A stretch of DNA of 64,000 bases from Holophagales bacterium (GTDB lineage Bacteria; Acidobacteriota; Thermoanaerobaculia; Multivoradales; JAGPDF01). Positions 58,467-64,000 of the stretch are shown piece by piece (position 1 is the first letter of the stretch; every line of letters begins with the position of its first letter). The stretch is from positions 3,813,501 through 3,877,500 of the forward strand of contig CP064972.1 in assembly GCA_016699405.1 (NCBI GenBank), given 5' to 3'. Below the pieces are notes generated by a model, which was not told the DNA's origin, ran no database searches, and worked only from the letters and a program-made list of their open reading frames with translations. The translations under genes were made by a program, and so were the position numbers.

Positions 58467-59645
58467 CTAGCGGGAGAGGCTGAGGAGAAGCTGCCCCAGA
58501 GCGAGGCCGAGATAGGTGCCGACGACGTTGCCGACCACGGCGAGGAGCAGCCCGACCGGAGCGAGGCCGGGTTGGTAGATCTCCGCCACGACCGGGGCCG
58601 ACGAGTAGCCGCCGATCGCCGCCTGGCTCGCCGCACCGAGGAAAAACGACGGGGCGCGCAACAGGCGCAGCGCGACGAGCAGCACCACCGCGTGGATGGC
58701 GATGACGATCACGCCGGCGACGATCCACAGCGGCTGGGTGACGATCTTCCGCAGGTCCGCCTGGGCGCCGACCGAGGCGAGCAGCAGGTAGAAGCCGGCG
58801 TAGCCCAGGCTCGAGGCGCCGGCCCCGTCGTAGCGGGCAAGCGGGGTGAGCGAGAGCAGCAGCCCGGCGGTGGTCAGCAACAGGATCCCCCAGGCGAACG
58901 GCGTCAGCACGTCGCCGACCGGCGGGAGGGCCCGCCCCGCGGCCATGGCCAGCGACGAGACGACGAGCGCCACGCCGACGAGCAGCGTCGCGTCGGCGGT
59001 GGTCGTCGGCCGGCGGTCGCGCTCGAGACGATGGGCGATCCGCGCACCGATCGCCGCCACCTCGGCGCGGTCGGCGTGCAGCCGCCGGTCGAGCGCCGCC
59101 TGGCGGGCGGAGAGCGCGATGAGGATCGCCATCCAGCTGTAGGCGACGATTGTGTCGACGAGGATGGCGATCCCCTGGGCTTCGGCCGAGAGGCCGAGCG
59201 AGGTCGAGACGGCAAGGAGGTTGGCGCTGCCGCCGATCCAGGTGCCGGTGAGCGCGGCGAAGACGGCCCAGGCCTCGGGCCCCAGGGAGCGACCGAGCAG
59301 CAGGAAGGCGGCGAGCGATCCGAGCGCCACGCCCAGGGAGGCGGCGCCCATGGCGAGGAGCGCCCGCGTGCCGAGACGAGCGATGGCGCGAAGGTCCGAC
59401 GAGAGGAGGATCAGCGCCAGGCTCGCCGGCAGCAGGTGCCGGGTGAGCGCTCCGTAGAGCGGGCTCGCGTTGGGGAAGATCCCGACGGTCGCCGCGAGCA
59501 TCGGCAGGGCATAGACCCAGAAGACCGGCGGCAGGCGCGAGAAGAACGGCGCGAGCCCTGCGCGTCGCTCGAGTTGGAAGACGATGGCCACGACCAGTGC
59601 AAGACCGGCAAGGATGGCGGCAGGCGACGCGAGCATTCCGGCCAT
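58467..59645 (-). CDS. DUF819 (YjcL-like) multi-pass membrane protein
   Basis: 392 residues with about eleven hydrophobic helices. Characteristic segments: VFWVYALPMLAATVGIFPNASPLYGALTRHLLPASLALILLSSDLRAIARLG, GTWIGGSANLLAVSTSLGL, VDTIVAYSWMAILI and the closing AASQAAIGGYSSAPVVAEIYQPGLAPVGLLLAVVGNVVGTYLGL. DUF819 proteins resemble transporters and are often near dipeptide epimerases, as with the divergent gene at 60021. A peptide or amino acid carrier for murein dipeptides is a reasonable hypothesis, not established. Confidence 0.85.
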   Translation of the reverse strand: MAGMLASPAAILAGLALVVAIVFQLERRAGLAPFFSRLPPVFWVYALPMLAATVGIFPNASPLYGALTRHLLPASLALILLSSDLRAIARLGTRALLAMGAASLGVALGSLAAFLLLGRSLGPEAWAVFAALTGTWIGGSANLLAVSTSLGLSAEAQGIAILVDTIVAYSWMAILIALSARQAALDRRLHADRAEVAAIGARIAHRLERDRRPTTTADATLLVGVALVVSSLAMAAGRALPPVGDVLTPFAWGILLLTTAGLLLSLTPLARYDGAGASSLGYAGFYLLLASVGAQADLRKIVTQPLWIVAGVIVIAIHAVVLLVALRLLRAPSFFLGAASQAAIGGYSSAPVVAEIYQPGLAPVGLLLAVVGNVVGTYLGLALGQLLLSLSR

Positions 59646-60020
59646 CTTGGCCGCGCCGGTGGGAGCGGGTCAACCCGGACGGAGGGACCCGGCAGACCCC
59701 CGGTCCTCCCTGCCGCCCCTCCGGCCGAGCGCCTCGCTCTCGTCCGGGACGACGGCGGGGGGAGCTGCGTTGCCGCGATGACAGCGGGACGAAACGGCGT
59801 TGCATGCGACGACGGGGGAAACGGCATTCCCGCGACGAGGGTGCGAGCGCGTGCGGCTCGCGGGACTCGGCCCCTCGTCGTCTCGACCGCAGGGAGAGAC
59901 CCGGGCGGGGGCGCTTCGCCCCCGCACCGCCCCGGATGGGGGGGTCGGGCGAGCGTGCGATTGCTACGGACCGGAGCGGACGGACAGCAGCGACCGGCCG
60001 GCAGCGGCTAGGATCCGTTC
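59646..60020. other. Divergent intergenic region with degenerate tandem repeats and a strong hairpin
   Basis: No gene. Three imperfect repeats of about 27-30 bases with a core of CGGCGTTGCATGCGACGACG type lie at 59765-59845. A 9-bp hairpin GCGGGGGCG-CTT-CGCCCCCGC is at 59905-59925. The -10-like TAGGAT at 60009 lies near the right end. Confidence 0.5.
60009..60014 (+). promoter_or_regulatory. Possible -10 element for a leaderless epimerase transcript
   Basis: TAGGAT ends six bases before the ATG at 60021, so transcription would begin at about the A of the start codon. No SD is visible upstream. No clear -35. Confidence 0.35.
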
Positions 60021-61034
60021 ATGCCCATCCGCTGTCACTCCCACACCATCGAGCTCGCCCTGCGCACCCCCTTCCGCCTCTCTCGTGGCACCTCCGAAAC
60101 CCGGCGGAACGTGATCTTCGAAATCGACCAGGACGGTGTCCTCGGCCGCGGCGAAGCGGCACCGATCCCCCGGTACCGGGAGAGCGCCGACTCGGCCGCC
60201 GCGGCGCTCGCCACGATGGCGGCTCGCCTCGCCGAGCCACACGCCTTCGCCGAAGAGGCGGCGCGACTCGCCGTCCCAGGCCAGCGCGCCGCCCAGGCCG
60301 CCTTCGACGCGGCCCTCCACGACCTCGCTGGCCGTCGCCTCGGCATCCCGGTCACCGAGCTGCTCGGCCTCGGCCGTCGTCCTCTGCCACCGACCTCGTG
60401 GACGATCGGCGTCGATCCGATCCCCGAAGCGCTCGACAAAGTCGCCGCCGCCGGGCACTTCGAGGTGCTGAAGCTGAAGATGGGACTGCCCGGCGACCTC
60501 GAGCTCTTGCGCGCGGTGCGCGGTGCCACGCGACAGGCGATCCGTGTCGACGCCAACGAGGGTTGGAGCTTCGCCGAGGCGCAGGAACGGCTGCCGGAGC
60601 TCGCCCGGCTCGGCGTCGAGTTCGTCGAGCAGCCGATGAAGGAGACCGAGCTCGAGGCCATCCGCGAGCTGCGACGGTCGAGCCCGCTCCCCTTCATCGC
60701 CGACGAGAGCCTGCACGACGCCAGCGACATTCCGCGCATCGCCGCCGCATTCGACGGCATCAACGTCAAGCTCGCCAAGTGCGGCGGCATCGCACCGGCG
60801 CTGGCGCTGATCGCCACGGCCCGGGCCCACGGCCTGAAGATCCTCCTCGGCTGCATGATCGAAAGCTCGCTCGGCATTGCCGCGGCCCTCGCCGTCGCTC
60901 CGCTGGTCGACTGGATCGACCTCGACGGCAGCCTGCTCGTCTCGAACGACCCGTTCACCGGACTCGACCTCGAGGGAGGACGATTCCGCCAGACGGAGGG
61001 ACCGGGGCTGGGGGTCGAGCCGCTCGTCGCCTGA
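60021..61034 (+). CDS. Dipeptide epimerase (L-Ala-D/L-Glu epimerase type), second paralogue
   Basis: 337 residues with a complete enolase-superfamily site: K151-x-K153 (LKLKMG), D177 (VDANEG), E203 (VEQPM), D228 (ADES) and K250 (NVKLAKCGG). Compared with the 22648 product it has a shorter N-terminus and different capping-domain loops (TPFRLSRGTSETRRN), so specificity may differ. L-Ala-D/L-Glu epimerases let cells use murein dipeptides. It diverges from a DUF819 membrane protein, a plausible uptake partner. The ATG has no SD and may be leaderless. Confidence 0.87.
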   Translation: MPIRCHSHTIELALRTPFRLSRGTSETRRNVIFEIDQDGVLGRGEAAPIPRYRESADSAAAALATMAARLAEPHAFAEEAARLAVPGQRAAQAAFDAALHDLAGRRLGIPVTELLGLGRRPLPPTSWTIGVDPIPEALDKVAAAGHFEVLKLKMGLPGDLELLRAVRGATRQAIRVDANEGWSFAEAQERLPELARLGVEFVEQPMKETELEAIRELRRSSPLPFIADESLHDASDIPRIAAAFDGINVKLAKCGGIAPALALIATARAHGLKILLGCMIESSLGIAAALAVAPLVDWIDLDGSLLVSNDPFTGLDLEGGRFRQTEGPGLGVEPLVA

Positions 61035-61068
61035 AGCGGTCGGCCGACGAGTCCGTCGCAGCAGCCTG

Positions 61069-62487
61069 TCAGACCTCCGCGAGCGCAGCGCGCAGGTCGG
61101 CGAGACCCTCGTCGATCCGGTCGCGGTGGGTGCGAAACGACAGGACGCAGATGCGGAGGACGAAGCTCCCGCGGAGCACCGTTCCCGAGAGGTGGACGCG
61201 CTGGCGCGCGTTGACCCGTTCGAGCAGCTGACGATTCAGCCGGTTCGAGCTTTCGGTGTCGAGGCCGCGCCTCAGGACGCGGAAGGCCACCACCGAAAGC
61301 TGCGGCTCGGCCACGATCTCGATTTCCGGCAGGCGACGCAGCTCGGCGCTGACATGCTGCGCGAGGTCGAGCTTCTCGTCGAGGGCACGACGGAAGGCCG
61401 CGAGCCCGTGGAGCTTGATCGGCAGCCAGACGCGCAGGCCGCGGTAGGCCCGCGAGAGCTCGGGCGAGATCTCGCAGAAGTCGACGAAGCCCTCCTCCTG
61501 CTGCATCGGCGGCAGATAGTCCGCCCCCACCGCGTGGGCACGGCGCAGCAGCTCGGCGTCGCGGACCAGCAGCGCGCCGGTGCCATAGGGAAGAAAGAGC
61601 CCCTTGTGGGGATCGAGCACGACCGAGTCGGCGCGCTCGACTCCCGCGAGGGCCGCCCGACCGCGTGCGGTGAGCAGGAAGAACCCGCCGTAGGCCGCGT
61701 CGACGTGGAACCAGAGCCGCTCCTCGGCACAGAGCCCCGCGAGCGCGACGAGGTCGTCGACCGCCCCGGTGTTCGTCGTGCCCGCATTGCCGCAGACGAG
61801 GAACGGCGTGAAGCCCGCCGCGCGGTCTGCCGCAACGCGGTCGGCGAGCTCGCCGACCCGCACGCGGAAGCGCTCGTCGGAGGGGATCGCCCGCACGTTC
61901 TCGAACGGGAAGCCCGCCAGCGAGGCGGCCTTCGCGACGGCATGATGCGTCTGGTCGGAGACGTAGAGCGTGCCGCGCAGGAAGTCGGCGGGTAGCCGGT
62001 CGCGACGCGCCGCGACGAGCGCGGTGAAAGTGGCCAGCGACCCGCCGGTGGCGAGATAGCCACCGCTTGCCGCCGGCAGGCCGGCGAGGCCGCAGAGCCA
62101 GCGGACGACGTTCGTCTCCAACTGCACCAGCGCGGGAGACGCCTGCCAGACCCCGACGTAGCGGTTCGTCGCGGCGGCGATCAGTTCCGCCATCGCCGAG
62201 GTGAAGATGCCACCGCCGGGAATGTAGGCGACGTAGCCCGGGCCCGCCGTGTTGAAGCTCTTCGGGATCGCCCGCTCGAAGAGCAGGTCGAGGATCTCGG
62301 CAACCGGACGGCCGTACTCCGGCGGCACCGGCTCGGCGAGGGCGCGCGCCAGGTCGGCCGCGCCGCCGACGTCGGCCGCCGGCTGGGTCGCCAGCGACGC
62401 GAGGTGGCCGACGACCCGTCGCCCGACCTCGTCGAGAAGTCGCTCCATCTCGGGAACCGAGAGCTCCAGGGGCAGATCGGCTGGCAT
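61069..62487 (-). CDS. Group II PLP-dependent decarboxylase (aromatic/glutamate decarboxylase family)
   Basis: 472 residues. NTAGPGYVAYIPGGGIFTSAMAELIAAATNRY, TGGSLATFTALVAARRDRL, VSDQTHHAVAKAASLAGF, HVDAAYGGFF and the PLP lysine in SVVLDPHKGLFLPYGTG are those of the tyrosine/tryptophan/2,4-diaminobutyrate decarboxylase group. The C-terminal part (TVLRGSFVLRICVLSFRTHRDRIDEGL) is also typical. The usual substrate would be an aromatic amino acid or Dab; it cannot be settled by eye. Neighbouring a LysA gene, but in the opposite direction. Confidence 0.88.
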   Translation of the reverse strand: MPADLPLELSVPEMERLLDEVGRRVVGHLASLATQPAADVGGAADLARALAEPVPPEYGRPVAEILDLLFERAIPKSFNTAGPGYVAYIPGGGIFTSAMAELIAAATNRYVGVWQASPALVQLETNVVRWLCGLAGLPAASGGYLATGGSLATFTALVAARRDRLPADFLRGTLYVSDQTHHAVAKAASLAGFPFENVRAIPSDERFRVRVGELADRVAADRAAGFTPFLVCGNAGTTNTGAVDDLVALAGLCAEERLWFHVDAAYGGFFLLTARGRAALAGVERADSVVLDPHKGLFLPYGTGALLVRDAELLRRAHAVGADYLPPMQQEEGFVDFCEISPELSRAYRGLRVWLPIKLHGLAAFRRALDEKLDLAQHVSAELRRLPEIEIVAEPQLSVVAFRVLRRGLDTESSNRLNRQLLERVNARQRVHLSGTVLRGSFVLRICVLSFRTHRDRIDEGLADLRAALAEV

Positions 62488-62600
62488 CGCGTGGGAGAGA
62501 CGGGCGGGCCCCGCCTTCGTTCTCTTACTATAGCTGGCCGACCAGGTCGCACCGGCCTGGCGTTTCCGCGGGGTGCCCCGCGCGAGCCGAGGAGCGCGAG

Positions 62601-62942
62601 ATGGTTGAAGGTGCCTGGGCCAAGGAGCTGCCGTTCGCGATCACCGTCTGCGACCGCGAGGGCGTGACCCTCGAGATGAACGATCGTGCCGCGCAGACGC
62701 ATGCAAAGGACGGAGGACGCGAGCTGATCGGCAAGAGCCTCGTCGACTGTCACCCCGAGCCCGCCCGCCATCGCCTCCTCGAGCTCCTCCAGAGCGGTCA
62801 GCTCAACGTCTACACCATCGAGAAGGACGGGGTGAAGAAGCTCATCTACCAGTCCCCCTGGTACCGGGACGGCGTCTACCAGGGCCTGGTCGAGCTCTCG
62901 CTCCCCATCCCGTTCGAGCTGCCCCACTTCGTCCGCGGCTGA
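62601..62942 (+). CDS. Stand-alone PAS-domain protein
   Basis: 113 residues forming one PAS domain: LPFAITVCDREGVTLEMNDRAAQTHAKDGGRELIGKSLVDCHPEPARHRLLELLQSGQLNVYTIEKDGVKKLIYQSPWYRDGVYQGLVEL. The block GKSLVDCHP is the usual helix-strand junction. Without an output domain it may act as a soluble ligand sensor or heme/flavin binder acting through a partner. GAGGAG precedes the ATG. Small PAS proteins like this are frequent in Acidobacteriota and Bacteroidota. Confidence 0.8.
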   Translation: MVEGAWAKELPFAITVCDREGVTLEMNDRAAQTHAKDGGRELIGKSLVDCHPEPARHRLLELLQSGQLNVYTIEKDGVKKLIYQSPWYRDGVYQGLVELSLPIPFELPHFVRG

Positions 62943-62978
62943 GCGGCGGGGCCGGCGCGGCGCACGCGCCCCCGCCGC

Positions 62979-62984
62979 TATACT
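62979..62984 (+). promoter_or_regulatory. Possible -10 element for a leaderless lysA transcript
   Basis: TATACT ends six bases before the ATG at 62991. Transcription would start at or next to the A of ATG. No SD is visible. No clear -35. Confidence 0.4.
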
Positions 62985-62990
62985 CGCCGC

Positions 62991-64000
62991 ATGAATCCCT
63001 TTCAATGGCGCGACGGCCATCTGCACGCCGACGAGATCCCCGTCGAGGCGATCGCCGCGGCGGTCGGCACACCCACCTACATCTACTCGGCGACGGCGAT
63101 CCGCGAGTCGTACCGGCGCCTGCATACGGCCTTCGCACCGCTCGGCGCGCACCTCCACTTCGCCGTCAAGTCGAGCCCCAACCTGCACCTCTGCCGGCTG
63201 CTGCACTCGCTCGGCGCCGGCATGGACGTCGTCTCCGGCGGCGAGCTCGAGCGCGCCTGGCTTTCGGGTACGCCGATGGCCGACATCGTCTTCGCCGGGG
63301 TCGGCAAGAGCGACGACGAGATCCGCGCCGCGCTCGACGGCCGCTTCGCCCTGGTGAGCGCGGCGACCGCCGCCAACTTCGGCCGGCCCGACCCCAAGGG
63401 CCGCGGCACCGTCGGTCGCTTCAACGTCGAGTCGGAGAGCGAGCTCTCGCGCATCGCCGCACTGGCCGCCGAGCTCGGCGTGCGCGCCCGCTTCTGCCTG
63501 CGGGTCAACCCGAACGTCGACCCGCACACCCACGAGTACACGACGACGGGGAAGAAGGAGAACAAGTTCGGCATCGATGCCGACCGCATCGTCGAGGTGG
63601 TCGGCCGCTTCGCCGGCGAGCCCGGCCTCGCTTTCGAGGGGCTGCACCTGCACATCGGCTCGCCGGTGCCGCAGGTCGAGCCGTACGCCGAAGCGATCGC
63701 GGTCGCCTTCGGGCTCATGGACGAGCTGGCGCGGCGCGGCCATCCGGTCTCGACGCTCAACCTCGGCGGTGGCTGGCCGATCCCCTACACCGAAGGGTCG
63801 GTCGCCCCGCTCGAGGCGTTCGGCGAGCGGCTCGTGCCGCTGCTCGCCGAGCGCGCCGCCGCCGGCCTGCAGATCCTCCTCGAGCCCGGCCGTTCGATCC
63901 TCGCCAACTCCGGCCTGCTGCTCGCCCGCGTGCAACACGTCAAGCACGGACGGGCGAAGAACTTCGTCATCTGCGACGGTGGCATGCACGTGTTGATCCG
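62991..64000 (+). CDS. lysA: Diaminopimelate decarboxylase, N-terminal part (runs off the window)
   Basis: 336 codons are visible before the window ends. PLP lysine K60 in HFAVKSSPN, GMDVVSGGELERA, VFAGVGKSDDEI, RVNPNVDPHTHEY...KFGID, LHLHIGSPV, LNLGGGWPIPY and LLEPGRSI follow the LysA order. Between the AALDG and FNVESESEL segments there is an insert of about 22 residues (PDPKGRG-containing), also seen in some planctomycete-type enzymes. It makes L-lysine from meso-DAP; in this window it could also consume DAP freed from murein. Start probably leaderless. Confidence 0.93.
   Translation, partial: MNPFQWRDGHLHADEIPVEAIAAAVGTPTYIYSATAIRESYRRLHTAFAPLGAHLHFAVKSSPNLHLCRLLHSLGAGMDVVSGGELERAWLSGTPMADIVFAGVGKSDDEIRAALDGRFALVSAATAANFGRPDPKGRGTVGRFNVESESELSRIAALAAELGVRARFCLRVNPNVDPHTHEYTTTGKKENKFGIDADRIVEVVGRFAGEPGLAFEGLHLHIGSPVPQVEPYAEAIAVAFGLMDELARRGHPVSTLNLGGGWPIPYTEGSVAPLEAFGERLVPLLAERAAAGLQILLEPGRSILANSGLLLARVQHVKHGRAKNFVICDGGMHVLI

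Overview
The DNA is very GC-rich and reads as chromosome from a Gram-negative bacterium with an elaborate outer membrane. It encodes two TonB-dependent receptors with carboxypeptidase-regulatory-like N-termini, lipoproteins, a sulfatase-fold lipoprotein carrying TPRs, and a Ser/Thr kinase fused to kinesin-light-chain-type TPRs. This gene style fits Acidobacteriota best (possibly the Thermoanaerobaculia); Myxococcota or Gemmatimonadota are not excluded. There is no phage, plasmid or CRISPR signal. Apart from one MITE-like palindrome, a decayed hydrolase fragment and a tRNA-like gene with defects, it looks like stable chromosome.

Layout. 1-8.7 kb: start of an alpha/beta hydrolase, a cupin, a secreted beta-propeller protein, a secretin-N-like protein, a compact transcription unit (consensus promoter, 39-codon ORF, terminator), a tRNA-His-like gene, an SPFH protein, a hairpin-rich stretch, an ankyrin protein, a small membrane protein and an SGNH-like secreted protein. 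8.7-12.3 kb (minus): PaiB-like protein, APC permease and MocR regulator in one run. 12.7-19.7 kb (plus): siderophore-type receptor, HSL-type esterase, propeller protein, M14 peptidase. 19.7-24.8 kb (minus): delta-60-repeat protein, hydrolase remnant, and the operon DgcN-like / dipeptide epimerase / S66 LD-carboxypeptidase. 25-31.6 kb: palindromic element, sulfatase-TPR lipoprotein, Oar-like receptor, MurQ. 31.7-39.3 kb (plus): AGCS alanine symporter, BadF-type sugar kinase, ChbG-type deacetylase, NagB-like protein, radical SAM enzyme, acyl-ACP-reductase-like dehydrogenase. 39.3-48.6 kb (minus): a NagZ-AmiE-NamZ triple fusion, a coupled M14 peptidase, and a TPR kinase. 48.7-54.9 kb (plus): a penicillin-binding-type serine hydrolase, HEAT protein, duplicated STAS-like genes flanking an SRPBCC-like gene, and a COG4299 sugar acyltransferase. 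54.8-59.7 kb (minus): small and hypothetical genes including a DUF4160/DUF2442 pair, then a DUF819 membrane protein. 60-64 kb: a second dipeptide epimerase, a group II PLP decarboxylase, a PAS protein and the start of lysA.

The unifying theme is cell-wall (murein) salvage. Between 21 and 45 kb, with further pieces at 60-64 kb, the window can supply most steps from murein fragments to central metabolism: peptide trimming (S66, M14), removal of GlcNAc (NagZ), stem peptide (AmiE-like) and MurNAc (NamZ), sugar phosphorylation (BadF-type kinase), lactyl-ether cleavage (MurQ), deacetylation (a ChbG-type enzyme where NagA would be expected), deamination (NagB-like), D-Glu/dipeptide epimerisation (two enolase-superfamily epimerases plus a DgcN-like partner), alanine uptake (AGCS) and diaminopimelate decarboxylation (LysA). 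Three glycan-side enzymes that are separate proteins in Bacillus subtilis are here one 1380-residue predicted lipoprotein, translationally coupled to an M14 peptidase. Family assignments rest on motifs read by eye; substrates are inferred from family and neighbourhood.
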